In this document: piece by piece, positions 1 to 8,945 of the stretch
Layout: each line of letters starts with the position of its first letter
How positions within the stretch are numbered: the first letter of the stretch is position 1
Source: Seohaeicola saemankumensis
GTDB lineage: Bacteria > Pseudomonadota > Alphaproteobacteria > Rhodobacterales > Rhodobacteraceae
DNA length: 64,000 bases
Assembly (NCBI RefSeq): GCF_042678485.1
Contig: NZ_JBHTKR010000005.1
Coordinates: 186,001 to 250,000, forward strand
Direction: 5' to 3'
Translations under genes and position numbers: made by a program
The notes under the pieces: generated by a model
The model's input: only the letters and a program-made list of their open reading frames with translations
What the model was told of the DNA's origin: nothing
The model's database searches: none

Positions 1-173
1 GCTCGATCGGCCTTGGCGCCAACAACGCACTGATCGAAGTGTATGCCAGCGATGACAGCGGCTCCTGGACGATCACGGAAACGCTGCCGTCTGGTCTGAC
101 CTGCCTTGTCGCCTCGGGGCAGGCCTTTGAAACCCTGGCCGACACGCCCCCCGCCACGGGCAAGGGTGCTTGA
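1..173 (+). CDS. C-terminal fragment of a small hypothetical protein
   Basis: An open frame enters from the window edge and stops at 171-173, giving the last 56 residues (beginning SIGLGANNALIEVYAS and ending ATGKGA). I recognise no catalytic motif. The pattern, a beta-rich stretch with one cysteine in GLTCLVASGQAFE, resembles short exported hypothetical proteins that I recall from Rhodobacteraceae, but the signal peptide, if any, lies outside the window. It converges with the TauE/SafE gene 17 bp downstream. The function is unknown. Confidence 0.6.
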   Translation, partial: SIGLGANNALIEVYASDDSGSWTITETLPSGLTCLVASGQAFETLADTPPATGKGA

Positions 174-190
174 CCGACACCCGACCGGGA

Positions 191-943
191 TCAGGTCAGC
201 GCATCCCAGATCAGCTTGATCCCGGTGATGGTCAGCAAGATGTAGGTCAGCGCGAAAAAGGCGCGTTCCGGCACCATGTGATGCGCCTTCACGCCCAGCC
301 ATGCCCCCAGCAGCGCGACGGGCGCCAGGAACAGATCGGCCAGCAGCGTCTCGGCCGTGAATATGCCCAGGAAGGCGTAAGGAATGAACTTGGCGATATT
401 GACCGCCCAGAAGACGATCACGGTCGTCGCCTGATAGGGCGTCTTGCCCAGCTTGCGCGACAGCAGCCATACCGCGGCCGGCGGCCCGCCCGCGTGGCTG
501 ACGAAACTGGTGAAGCCGGCGGTGGCCCCGGCCAGCGCCCCGGCCCACAGCGGCAATTCGGCGCGCGCCGCGCGGATCAGGCCCAGTTTCAGCCCCATCT
601 GCCATACCACGAACCCGACCGATATCACGCCGATCAGCAGCCGGAACACATCCGCATCGGCAATCGTGTAAAGCCAGGCCCCCAGCGCCACACCGGGCAG
701 CGCGCCCAGGATCAGCAGCTTCGCGTCAGGCGCGCTCCATTTCTTCCAGTAGGGGCGCAGGTTCGCCACATCCATCAGCATCAGGAGCGGCAACATGATG
801 CCCAGCGCCTGCCCCGGCTCAAGCGCGACAGCCAGAATCGACGCAGCGGCAAAAGCCGCGCCCGATCCGAACCCGCCCTTCGAGATCCCGGCGAACAGAA
901 CCGCCGGTATCGCTACCATGAAAAACTGCGCGTCCAGCTCCAT
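191..943 (-). CDS. TauE/SafE family membrane transporter (sulfite exporter type)
   Basis: A 250-residue, highly hydrophobic protein with about eight membrane segments and the two-half repeat typical of TauE/SafE permeases (first half around the GISKGGFGSG motif, second half around FTSFVSHAGGPPAA). Family members export small organosulfur or sulfonate-derived anions across the inner membrane; the substrate cannot be read from the sequence. I chose the ATG at 943 (MELDAQFF), which leads directly into the first helix; an upstream in-frame start at 982 would add 13 polar residues. It is divergent from mdh, with about 160 bp between the starts. No partner enzyme for sulfonate metabolism is nearby. 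Confidence 0.85.
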   Translation of the reverse strand: MELDAQFFMVAIPAVLFAGISKGGFGSGAAFAAASILAVALEPGQALGIMLPLLMLMDVANLRPYWKKWSAPDAKLLILGALPGVALGAWLYTIADADVFRLLIGVISVGFVVWQMGLKLGLIRAARAELPLWAGALAGATAGFTSFVSHAGGPPAAVWLLSRKLGKTPYQATTVIVFWAVNIAKFIPYAFLGIFTAETLLADLFLAPVALLGAWLGVKAHHMVPERAFFALTYILLTITGIKLIWDALT

Positions 944-1105
944 CCTTGGCCCTGATCCCGAAAATTGCGCCCTGTCACGCATTTAGCCCCATCGCGCGGC
1001 AGGGAACAGCCCCCCTTGCCGCCGCAGCGCAGCGCAGCACTCTTGCGCGACGACGCGGAAGCGACTAGGCCATGCGGCAAATTCAACCAAGCGGAGACAG
1101 TTCCA

Positions 1106-2068
1106 ATGGCCAGACCCAAGATTGCCCTCATCGGCGCCGGACAGATCGGGGGCACGCTTGCCCACCTCGCCGCGCTGAAAGAGCTGGGCGACATCGTCCT
1201 GTTCGACATCGCCGAGGGCACACCCGAAGGCAAGGCGCTCGACATCGCGGAATCCGGCCCCTCCGAAGGGTTCGACGCGGCGCTGCGCGGCACCCAGTCC
1301 TATGAGGATATCGCGGGCGCGGATGTCTGCATCGTCACCGCCGGTGTCCCCCGCAAGCCGGGCATGAGCCGCGATGACCTGCTGGGCATCAACCTCAAGG
1401 TCATGAAATCCGTGGGCGAAGGCATTGCCGCGCATGCCCCCGACGCATTCGTCATCTGCATCACCAACCCGCTGGATGCGATGGTCTGGGCGCTGCGCGA
1501 ATTCTCGGGCCTGCCGCACAACAAGGTCTGCGGCATGGCGGGCGTTCTGGACTCTGCGCGCTTCCGCCACTTCCTGAGCCTGGAATTCGGCGTGTCGATG
1601 CGCGATGTCACCGCCTTCGTGCTGGGCGGCCATGGCGATACGATGGTGCCGCTGGTGCGCTACTCCACCGTGGCCGGCATCCCGCTGCCCGACCTGGTGA
1701 AGATGGGCTGGACCACGCAGGACAAGCTGGACGCGATCGTGCAGCGTACCCGTGATGGCGGCGCCGAGATCGTGGGCCTGCTGAAGACCGGTTCGGCCTT
1801 CTACGCCCCCGCCACCAGCGCCATCGAAATGGCCGAAGCCTATCTGAAAGACCAAAAGCGCGTTCTGCCCTGCGCGGCCTATGTGGATGGCGCCTACGGC
1901 CTCAAGGGTTTCTACGTCGGCGTGCCCACCGTGATCGGTGCCGGTGGCGTCGAGAAGGTCGTGGATATCACGATGAACAAGGACGAACAGGCGATGTTCG
2001 ACAAATCGGTCGACGCCGTCAAAGGTCTGGTCGCCGCCTGCAAGGAAATCGACCCCTCGCTGGCGTGA
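1106..2068 (+). CDS. mdh: Malate dehydrogenase (NAD-dependent, LDH-like type)
   Basis: A 320-residue protein that oxidises malate to oxaloacetate in the TCA cycle. The N-terminus has the Rossmann nucleotide loop (IALIGAGQIGGTLA, residues 6-19), an acidic residue at the end of beta-2 (LFDIAEG), the mobile-loop arginines (VPRKPGMSR) and the catalytic histidine in GGHGDTM (His176). The length fits the LDH-like MDH of alphaproteobacteria. The start at 1106 has a GGAG about 11 bp upstream; a longer upstream reading frame adds only unrelated residues. It is followed by a hairpin terminator and then by sucC, so it lies next to the succinyl-CoA synthetase and 2-oxoglutarate dehydrogenase genes but is probably a separate transcription unit. 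Confidence 0.97.
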   Translation: MARPKIALIGAGQIGGTLAHLAALKELGDIVLFDIAEGTPEGKALDIAESGPSEGFDAALRGTQSYEDIAGADVCIVTAGVPRKPGMSRDDLLGINLKVMKSVGEGIAAHAPDAFVICITNPLDAMVWALREFSGLPHNKVCGMAGVLDSARFRHFLSLEFGVSMRDVTAFVLGGHGDTMVPLVRYSTVAGIPLPDLVKMGWTTQDKLDAIVQRTRDGGAEIVGLLKTGSAFYAPATSAIEMAEAYLKDQKRVLPCAAYVDGAYGLKGFYVGVPTVIGAGGVEKVVDITMNKDEQAMFDKSVDAVKGLVAACKEIDPSLA

Positions 2069-2116
2069 TCGGTTTCCACCACAGGTTTCGCGCGCGAAAC
2101 CGCTGTCATATCCTGT

Positions 2117-2147
2117 CAGGGCTGGCCATGCGCCGGCCCTGATTCTT
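2117..2147 (+). terminator. Hairpin terminator after mdh
   Basis: A ten-base-pair stem with one G-T wobble (2117-2126 with 2132-2141, loop CATGC), followed by ATTCTTT. A second perfect 18-bp palindrome (2084-2101, core TTTCGCGCGCGAAA) lies just after the stop codon and could be a processing or anti-termination structure. Confidence 0.6.
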
Positions 2148-2177
2148 TGGCGAACATGCCAAATGCCGCGAGTCCAG

Positions 2178-2224
2178 TTTGTGATCACAGATTTTGAGCG
2201 TGTGATCACAAACACGCAAAATAT
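2178..2224 (+). promoter_or_regulatory. Twin palindromic operator and putative promoter of the suc genes
   Basis: Two copies of the perfect palindrome TGTGATCACA lie at 2180-2189 and 2201-2210. Their flanks mirror each other (TTTGTGATCACA, then TGTGATCACAAA), so 2178-2212 is itself an inverted repeat. The centres are 21 bp apart, close to two helical turns. A candidate promoter, TTGAGC (2194-2199), 17 bp, CAAAAT (2217-2222), would place the second palindrome in the spacer. This suggests a repressor that binds as two dimers. The regulator is not identifiable from the window; the promoter assignment is inference. Confidence 0.5.
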
Positions 2225-2317
2225 CGCGCAAAACCCGGAAAACCCAAGAAAACCGTTTATTTCCTGCCGCATCCTGTGCCAAACCCCGGCGCAATCGCAG
2301 CAAGACGGGACAATTTC

Positions 2318-3511
2318 ATGAACATTCATGAGTATCAGGCGAAGGCCCTCCTTCGCACCTACGGCGCCCCGGTCTCGGACGGACGTGTCGTCTTCCGGGC
2401 CGAAGAAGCCAAAACCGCCGCAGGCGAGCTGGACGGACCCCTCTGGGTCGTGAAAGCCCAGATCCACGCGGGCGGACGCGGCAAGGGCAAGTTCAAGGAA
2501 GCTGACGCCGGCGAAAAGGGCGGTGTCCGTCTTGCCAAATCAGTCGAGGAAGCCGCCGAAGAAGCCAAGAAGATGCTGGGTCGCACCCTTGTGACCCACC
2601 AGACCGGCCCCGTGGGCAAGCAGGTCAACCGCGTCTATATCGAAGACGGATCTGGCATCCAGACCGAGCTTTACCTGGCGCTTCTGGTCGATCGCCAGAC
2701 CAGCCGCATCTCGTTCGTCTGCTCGACCGAAGGCGGCATGGACATCGAGGAAGTGGCCGCATCCACACCCGAAAAGATCCTGTCCTTCAGCGTCGATCCG
2801 GCCACCGGCTACCAGGGTTTCCATGGCCGCCGCATCGCCTTCTCGCTGGGTCTGGAAGGCGCGCAGGTCAAGCAGTGCGTCGGCCTGATGGGCCTGCTCT
2901 ACAAAGCCTTCGTCGAGAAGGACATGGAGATGCTGGAGATCAACCCGCTGATCGTCACCGACAAGGGCGACCTGAAGGTGCTGGACGCCAAGGTCAGCTT
3001 TGACGGCAACGCCGTCTATCGCCATGCCGATGTCGCCGCCCTGCGCGACGAGACGGAAGAAGACCCCAAGGAACTGGCCGCATCGAAATACGACCTGAAC
3101 TACATCGCGCTGGACGGCGAGATCGGGTGCATGGTCAACGGCGCGGGCCTGGCGATGGCCACCATGGACATCATCAAGCTTTACGGCGCCGAACCTGCCA
3201 ACTTCCTGGACGTGGGTGGTGGCGCCACCAAGGAAAAGGTGACCGAGGCGTTCAAGATCATCACCTCTGACCCGAATGTCAAAGGCATCCTGGTCAACAT
3301 TTTCGGCGGCATCATGCGCTGCGACGTGATCGCCGAGGGCGTGATCGCCGCGGTCAAGGAAGTGGGCCTGAAAGTGCCGCTGGTCGTGCGTCTTGAGGGC
3401 ACGAACGTGGACAAGGGCAAGGAAATCATCCGCAACTCCGGTCTGGATGTGATCGCGGCAGACGACCTGCGCGATGGCGCCGAAAAGATCGTCAAAGCGG
3501 TGAAGGGATAA
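2318..3511 (+). CDS. sucC: Succinyl-CoA synthetase, beta subunit
   Basis: A 397-residue ATP-grasp protein that supplies the nucleotide-binding half of succinyl-CoA ligase (succinyl-CoA to succinate with substrate-level phosphorylation). The N-terminus MNIHEYQAKALLRTYG is the family signature, WVVKAQIHAGGRGKGKFK is the ATP-grasp region, and the C-terminal half carries NFLDVGGGATKEKV and NIFGGIMRCDVIAEG, which contact the alpha subunit. The ATG at 2318 was chosen because it begins the conserved N-terminus; an upstream frame adds 14 unrelated residues. sucD follows after 4 bp, so the two subunits are co-translated. A twin palindrome upstream may control transcription. Confidence 0.98.
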   Translation: MNIHEYQAKALLRTYGAPVSDGRVVFRAEEAKTAAGELDGPLWVVKAQIHAGGRGKGKFKEADAGEKGGVRLAKSVEEAAEEAKKMLGRTLVTHQTGPVGKQVNRVYIEDGSGIQTELYLALLVDRQTSRISFVCSTEGGMDIEEVAASTPEKILSFSVDPATGYQGFHGRRIAFSLGLEGAQVKQCVGLMGLLYKAFVEKDMEMLEINPLIVTDKGDLKVLDAKVSFDGNAVYRHADVAALRDETEEDPKELAASKYDLNYIALDGEIGCMVNGAGLAMATMDIIKLYGAEPANFLDVGGGATKEKVTEAFKIITSDPNVKGILVNIFGGIMRCDVIAEGVIAAVKEVGLKVPLVVRLEGTNVDKGKEIIRNSGLDVIAADDLRDGAEKIVKAVKG

Positions 3512-3515
3512 GAGC

Positions 3516-4397
3516 ATGGCAGTCCTCGTCAACGAAAACACACGCGTCATCTGCCAGGGCTTCACCGGCTCGCAGGGCACGTTCCATTCCGAACAGGCGA
3601 TTGCCTATGGCACCCAGATGGTCGGCGGCGTGACACCGGGCAAAGGTGGCTCCACCCACCTGAACCTGCCTGTCTTCAACTCGGTCCATGAGGCCAAGCA
3701 CGTGACCGAAGCCAACGCATCGGTGATCTACGTGCCGCCCCCCTTCGCGGCCGACTCGATCCTGGAAGCGATCGACGCCGAGATGGAGCTGATCGTCTGC
3801 ATCACCGAAGGCATTCCGGTGCTGGACATGATGAAGGTCAAGCGCGCGCTGGAGGGTTCCAAATCCCGCCTGATCGGGCCGAACTGCCCCGGCGTGATCA
3901 CACCCGGCGCCTGCAAGATCGGCATCATGCCGGGCCATATCCACAAGCGCGGATCGGTCGGTGTCGTATCCCGTTCGGGCACCCTGACCTATGAGGCGGT
4001 CAAGCAGACCTCCGACAGCGGCCTGGGCCAGTCCTCGGCCGTGGGCATCGGCGGTGACCCGATCAAGGGGACCGAGCATATCGACGTGCTGGAAATGTTC
4101 CTGGCCGACCCCGAAACCCAGTCGATCATCATGATCGGCGAAATCGGCGGTTCCGCGGAAGAAGAAGCGGCGCAGTTCCTCAAGGACGAGAAGAAGCGTG
4201 GCCGCTGGAAACCGACCGCCGGTTTCATCGCGGGCCGCACCGCGCCGAAAGGCCGCCGCATGGGCCATGCCGGCGCCATCGTGGCCGGTGGCAAGGGCGA
4301 CGCCGAAAGCAAGATCGAGGCGATGAAATCCGCCGGGATCATCGTGGCCGACAGCCCCGCAGGTCTGGGCGAAGCCGTGCTGAAAGCCATCGGCTAA
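3516..4397 (+). CDS. sucD: Succinyl-CoA synthetase, alpha subunit
   Basis: A 293-residue alpha subunit that binds CoA and carries the phosphohistidine intermediate. It shows the N-terminal CoA-binding Rossmann fold (VICQGFTGSQGTFH), the conserved GPNCPGVITPG segment, and the active-site histidine in RRMGHAGAIV (His251). The length is normal for the family. It sits 4 bp after sucC. A strong perfect hairpin with a short T tract follows, so part of the transcription may end before sucA. Confidence 0.98.
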   Translation: MAVLVNENTRVICQGFTGSQGTFHSEQAIAYGTQMVGGVTPGKGGSTHLNLPVFNSVHEAKHVTEANASVIYVPPPFAADSILEAIDAEMELIVCITEGIPVLDMMKVKRALEGSKSRLIGPNCPGVITPGACKIGIMPGHIHKRGSVGVVSRSGTLTYEAVKQTSDSGLGQSSAVGIGGDPIKGTEHIDVLEMFLADPETQSIIMIGEIGGSAEEEAAQFLKDEKKRGRWKPTAGFIAGRTAPKGRRMGHAGAIVAGGKGDAESKIEAMKSAGIIVADSPAGLGEAVLKAIG

Positions 4398-4410
4398 ACC
4401 GCTTATCAAC

Positions 4411-4440
4411 AACCCCGGCGGTATACCGCCGGGGTTTTCC
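4411..4440 (+). terminator. Perfect 26-bp palindrome between sucD and sucA
   Basis: A perfect 13 + 13 bp palindrome at 4411-4436 (half-site AACCCCGGCGGTA), followed by TTCC. It has the form of an intrinsic terminator, but only 17 bp separate it from the sucA start codon, so it may be an attenuator or mRNA-stability element that sets the ratio of sucCD to sucAB transcripts. Confidence 0.7.
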
Positions 4441-4457
4441 CACGTTCAGGTGACATC

Positions 4458-7421
4458 ATGACCGAGCAATCCCCCAACGACATCTTCCACGCCTCCAGCT
4501 TCATGCAGGGGCATAACGCGGAATACCTGGAACAGCTTTACGCGCGCTACGCGGCCGACCCGAACGCGGTCGACGAGGCGTGGCAGGCGTTCTTCCGGGC
4601 AATGGGCGACACCGACCATGATGTGAAACGCGAGGCCGCAGGCCCCAGCTGGGCCCGCGCCGACTGGCCGCCCGCACCGGCGGACGAGCTGACCTCCGCG
4701 CTGGACGGGCAATGGCCCGCCCCGGCGGAAACCCGTGCTGCCGGACAGAAGATCGCGGCCAAGGCGGCCGAAGTGGGTGTCAAGGTCACCGACGATCAGG
4801 TCAAGCGCGCCGTGCTGGATTCCGTGCGCGCCCTGATGATCATCCGCGCCTACCGGATCCGCGGCCATCTGGCCGCCGATCTGGATCCGCTGGGCCTGCG
4901 CGAACCGACCCCGCATCCCGAACTTGACCCGAAATCCTACGGCTTTTCTGACGCCGACATGGACCGGCCCATCTTCATCGACAATGTGCTGGGTCTTCAG
5001 ATCGCGTCGATGCGCCAGATCCTGGACATCGTGAAGCGGACCTATTGCGGCACCTTCGCGCTGCAGTACATGCATATCTCGGACCCCGAGCAATCGGCCT
5101 GGCTGAAGGAACGGATCGAGGGTTACGGCAAGGAAATCACCTTCACCCGCGAAGGCCGTCGCGCCATTCTGAACAAGCTGGTCGAGGCCGAGGGCTTCGA
5201 GAAGTTCCTCCATGTCAAATACATGGGTACCAAGCGTTTCGGCCTGGATGGCGGCGAAAGCCTGATCCCCGCGATGGAGCAGATCATCAAGCGCGGCGGC
5301 AACCTTGGCGTCAAGGAAATCGTCATCGGCATGCCCCACCGGGGCCGCCTGTCGGTTCTGGCCAATGTGATGGGTAAACCGTACCGCGCGATCTTCAACG
5401 AATTCCAGGGCGGCAGCTTCAAGCCCGAGGACGTGGATGGATCGGGCGATGTGAAATATCACCTCGGCGCGTCCAGCGACCGCGAATTCGACGGCAACGA
5501 GGTGCACCTGTCGCTGACGGCAAACCCCTCGCACCTGGAAGCGGTCAACCCCGTGGTGCTGGGCAAGGTGCGCGCCAAGCAGGCGCAGATGAACGACGCG
5601 GACCGGTCCAAGGTGCTGCCCGTGCTTCTGCATGGTGACGCGGCCTTTGCGGGCCAGGGTGTCGTGGCCGAATGTTTCGCACTTTCGGGCCTGGTCGGTC
5701 ACAAGACCGGCGGCACGATGCATATCGTGGTGAACAACCAGATCGGTTTCACCACCGCGCCGCATTTCAGCCGCTCCAGCCCCTATCCCACCGATAACGC
5801 GCTGGTGGTCGAGGCGCCGATCTTCCACGTGAACGGCGACGATCCCGAGGCCGTGGTCCATGCCGCCAAGGTCGCCACCGAATTCCGTCAGCTGTTCCAC
5901 AAGGACGTGGTGCTGGACATCATCTGCTACCGTCGCTTCGGTCATAACGAAGGCGACGAGCCGATGTTCACCAACCCGGTGATGTACAACAAGATCAAGA
6001 AGCAAAAGACCACGCTCACGCTTTACACCGAGCGCCTGGTCAAGGATGGCCTGATCCCCGAAGGCGAGATCGAGGATATGAAGGCCGCATTCCAGGCCCG
6101 CCTGAACGAGGAATTCGAGGCCGGCAAGGATTACAAGCCCAACAAGGCCGACTGGCTGGACGGGCGCTGGTCGCACCTGGACCGCCGTGACCAGAAGAAA
6201 TACCAGCGCGGCAAGACCGCGATCAAACCAGAGACCCTGCAGCAGATCGGCGAGGCGCTGACCCGCGCACCGGCAGGTTTTCCCATGCACAAGACGGTCG
6301 AACGGCTGCTGGAAACCCGCAAGAAGATGTTCGACACCGGCGAGGGTTTCGACTGGGCCACGGGCGAGGCGGCGGCCTTCGGGTCGCTGCTGCTGGAAGG
6401 CTACCCCGTCCGTCTTTCGGGTCAGGACAGCACGCGCGGCACCTTCAGCCAGCGCCACTCGGCCCTGATCAACCAGGACACTGAAGAACGCCACTATCCG
6501 CTGAACCACATCCGCGAAGGGCAGGCCCGCTACGAGGTCATCGACTCGATGCTGTCGGAATACGCGGTGCTGGGGTTTGAATACGGCTATTCGCTGTCCG
6601 AACCCAACGCCCTGGTGATGTGGGAAGCCCAGTTCGGCGATTTCGCCAACGGCGCGCAGATCATGTTCGACCAGTTCATCAGCTCGGGCGAAAGCAAATG
6701 GCTGCGGATGTCGGGCCTGGTGTGCCTGCTGCCGCATGGCTACGAGGGGCAGGGCCCGGAACATTCCAGCGCCCGCCTTGAACGCTTCCTGCAGATGTGT
6801 GGACAGGACAACTGGATCGTGGCCAATTGCACCACTCCGGCCAACTATTTCCACATCCTGCGTCGCCAGCTGCACCGGACCTTCCGCAAGCCGCTGATCC
6901 TGATGACCCCGAAATCCCTGCTGCGTCACAAGCTGGCGATCTCGGATGCGGATGATTTCACCACCGGGTCCAGCTTCCACCGCGTGCTGTGGGACGATGC
7001 CGAAAAGGGTCATTCCGACACCAAGCTGGCGGCCGATGACAAGATCAAGCGCGTCGTCATGTGTTCGGGCAAGGTCTATTACGACCTGCTGGAAGAACGC
7101 GACGCCCGCGGGATTGATGACATCTACCTGCTGCGGATCGAACAATTCTACCCCTTCCCGGCGATGAGCCTGGTGCGCGAACTGGAACGCTTCAAGGATG
7201 CCGAGATGGTCTGGTGCCAGGAAGAGCCCAAGAACCAGGGCGCCTGGACCTTCATCGAACCGAATATCGAATGGGTTCTGGGCCGCATCAATGCCCGGCA
7301 TCAGCGCCCGGTCTATGTGGGCCGCGCCGCCAGCGCCTCGCCCGCGACGGGCCTGGCCTCGACCCACAAAGCACAACAACAGGCGCTGGTTGACGAAGCG
7401 CTGACCATCAAAGGGAATTAA
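4458..7421 (+). CDS. sucA: 2-oxoglutarate dehydrogenase E1 component
   Basis: A 987-residue thiamine-diphosphate-dependent E1 subunit that decarboxylates 2-oxoglutarate and transfers the succinyl group to the lipoyl arms of SucB. It has the N-terminal peripheral segment (LEQLYARYAADPNAVDEAW), GMPHRGRLSVLANV, the HGDAAFAGQGVVAE segment, the ThDP/Mg region around NNQIGFTT and GHNEGDEP, and the transketolase-like C-terminal half (GQDSTRGTFSQRHS). Its length matches homodimeric OdhA/SucA enzymes. It begins 17 bp after the sucD hairpin and ends 3 bp before sucB, so sucAB is one unit. Confidence 0.98.
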   Translation: MTEQSPNDIFHASSFMQGHNAEYLEQLYARYAADPNAVDEAWQAFFRAMGDTDHDVKREAAGPSWARADWPPAPADELTSALDGQWPAPAETRAAGQKIAAKAAEVGVKVTDDQVKRAVLDSVRALMIIRAYRIRGHLAADLDPLGLREPTPHPELDPKSYGFSDADMDRPIFIDNVLGLQIASMRQILDIVKRTYCGTFALQYMHISDPEQSAWLKERIEGYGKEITFTREGRRAILNKLVEAEGFEKFLHVKYMGTKRFGLDGGESLIPAMEQIIKRGGNLGVKEIVIGMPHRGRLSVLANVMGKPYRAIFNEFQGGSFKPEDVDGSGDVKYHLGASSDREFDGNEVHLSLTANPSHLEAVNPVVLGKVRAKQAQMNDADRSKVLPVLLHGDAAFAGQGVVAECFALSGLVGHKTGGTMHIVVNNQIGFTTAPHFSRSSPYPTDNALVVEAPIFHVNGDDPEAVVHAAKVATEFRQLFHKDVVLDIICYRRFGHNEGDEPMFTNPVMYNKIKKQKTTLTLYTERLVKDGLIPEGEIEDMKAAFQARLNEEFEAGKDYKPNKADWLDGRWSHLDRRDQKKYQRGKTAIKPETLQQIGEALTRAPAGFPMHKTVERLLETRKKMFDTGEGFDWATGEAAAFGSLLLEGYPVRLSGQDSTRGTFSQRHSALINQDTEERHYPLNHIREGQARYEVIDSMLSEYAVLGFEYGYSLSEPNALVMWEAQFGDFANGAQIMFDQFISSGESKWLRMSGLVCLLPHGYEGQGPEHSSARLERFLQMCGQDNWIVANCTTPANYFHILRRQLHRTFRKPLILMTPKSLLRHKLAISDADDFTTGSSFHRVLWDDAEKGHSDTKLAADDKIKRVVMCSGKVYYDLLEERDARGIDDIYLLRIEQFYPFPAMSLVRELERFKDAEMVWCQEEPKNQGAWTFIEPNIEWVLGRINARHQRPVYVGRAASASPATGLASTHKAQQQALVDEALTIKGN

Positions 7422-7424
7422 CCG

Positions 7425-8933
7425 ATGACAACCGAAGTCCGCGTCCCCACCCTTGGCGAATCCGTGACCGAGGCCACCGTGGCCACCTGGTTCAAGAAGC
7501 CGGGCGATGCCGTCGCCGTCGATGAGATGCTGTGCGAGCTGGAAACCGACAAGGTGACCGTCGAGGTGCCCGCCCCCGCCGCCGGTGTGATGGGCGAGAT
7601 CATCGCAGAAGAAGGTGCAACCGTCGGCGTTGACGCGTTGCTGGCAACGATCAGCGAAGGTGCCGCCGCCGCACCCGCCGCGAAAGCCGCCAAGGCCGAT
7701 GACAAGCCCGCCAAGGCCGGCAAGGCCGACAGCGTCGCCGTGATGGTGCCATCCTTGGGTGAATCCGTGTCCGAGGCGACTGTATCGACCTGGTTCAAGA
7801 AGGTGGGCGACACCGTCGCGCAGGATGAAATGCTGTGCGAGCTTGAAACCGACAAGGTCAGTGTCGAGGTGCCCAGCCCCGCCGCGGGCGTGCTGGCCGA
7901 AATCGTGGCGCCGGAAGGCACCACCGTGGATGCGGCCGCGAAACTGGCCGTGATTTCGGCCTCGGGTGCTGCGGCACCTGCCGCCAAACCTCAAGCCCCT
8001 GCCGCTGCACCTGCGCCCGCAGCAAGTGGCAAGGATATCGAAGACGCCCCCGCCGCGAAAAAAGCGATGGCCGAGGCCGGCATCAGCCGCGATGCGGTAA
8101 CAGGAACAGGACGTGACGGACGCATCATGAAAGACGACGTGCAAAAGGCCATCGCCGCAGGTACCTCTGCGGCACCTGCATCAGCGCCCGCGCCTGCCAC
8201 GGCACCGCGCGCGCCCGTGCCCGCCGATGACGCCGCCCGCGAGGAACGCGTCAAGATGACCCGCCTGCGCCAGACCATCGCGCGCCGCCTCAAGGACGCG
8301 CAGAACACCGCCGCCATGCTGACCACCTATAACGAGGTGGACATGAGCGCGACGATGGACCTTCGCAAGGAATACAAGGACATCTTCGAGAAGAAGCACG
8401 GCGTCAAACTGGGCTTCATGTCCTTCTTCGTGAAGGCCTGCTGCCATGCGCTGCGCGAAGTCCCCGAGGTGAACGCCGAGATCGACGGCACCGACGTGGT
8501 CTACAAGAACTTCGTTCACATGGGCGTGGCCGTGGGCACGCCCTCGGGTCTGGTCGTGCCGGTCGTGCGCGACGCCGATCAGATGGGCTTTGCCGCTATC
8601 GAGAAGAAGATCGCCGAACTGGGCGTGCGCGCCCGCGACGGCAAGCTGTCCATGGCGGAAATGCAGGGCGGCTCCTTCACCATCTCGAACGGCGGCGTCT
8701 ATGGCTCGCTGATGTCCTCGCCGATCCTGAACCCCCCGCAGTCGGGCATTCTGGGAATGCACAAGATCCAGGACCGCCCCGTGGCGATCAACGGCCAGGT
8801 TGTCATCCGCCCGATGATGTATCTGGCGCTGTCCTATGATCACCGTATCGTGGATGGCAAGGGCGCCGTCACCTTCCTGGTGCGGGTGAAAGAGGCGCTG
8901 GAAGATCCGCGCCGCCTGCTGATGGATCTGTAA
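7425..8933 (+). CDS. sucB: Dihydrolipoyllysine succinyltransferase E2 with two lipoyl domains
   Basis: A 502-residue E2 core of the 2-oxoglutarate dehydrogenase complex. It has two tandem lipoyl domains (about residues 2-77 and 104-178), each with the ETDKV lipoylation motif (Lys43 and Lys144), joined by Ala/Pro/Lys-rich linkers. An E3-binding domain follows (about 205-243, VTGTGRDGRIMKDDV), then the acyltransferase domain (about 272-502) with the catalytic YDHRIVDG (His473, Asp477). The E. coli enzyme is about 100 residues shorter with one lipoyl domain; the second domain here is plainly a duplication. It lies 3 bp downstream of sucA and is followed by a GC-rich hairpin. The E3 gene, lpd, is two genes further on. 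Confidence 0.97.
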   Translation: MTTEVRVPTLGESVTEATVATWFKKPGDAVAVDEMLCELETDKVTVEVPAPAAGVMGEIIAEEGATVGVDALLATISEGAAAAPAAKAAKADDKPAKAGKADSVAVMVPSLGESVSEATVSTWFKKVGDTVAQDEMLCELETDKVSVEVPSPAAGVLAEIVAPEGTTVDAAAKLAVISASGAAAPAAKPQAPAAAPAPAASGKDIEDAPAAKKAMAEAGISRDAVTGTGRDGRIMKDDVQKAIAAGTSAAPASAPAPATAPRAPVPADDAAREERVKMTRLRQTIARRLKDAQNTAAMLTTYNEVDMSATMDLRKEYKDIFEKKHGVKLGFMSFFVKACCHALREVPEVNAEIDGTDVVYKNFVHMGVAVGTPSGLVVPVVRDADQMGFAAIEKKIAELGVRARDGKLSMAEMQGGSFTISNGGVYGSLMSSPILNPPQSGILGMHKIQDRPVAINGQVVIRPMMYLALSYDHRIVDGKGAVTFLVRVKEALEDPRRLLMDL

Positions 8934-8945
8934 GCCTTCACCCCT

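Noticed and set aside
170..955. Long plus-strand open frame opposite the TauE/SafE gene
   Set aside because: Its translation is Arg/Gln/Pro-rich without domains, as expected for the antisense of a GC-rich membrane protein; the minus-strand frame has clear helices.
3885..3905. GTGATCACA match inside sucD, similar to the sucC operator
   Set aside because: It lies within conserved coding sequence (GVITPG) and lacks the paired, mirrored arrangement.
4446..8144. Very long minus-strand open frame opposite sucA and sucB
   Set aside because: His/Gly/Arg-rich shadow of highly conserved genes on the plus strand; no recognisable domain.
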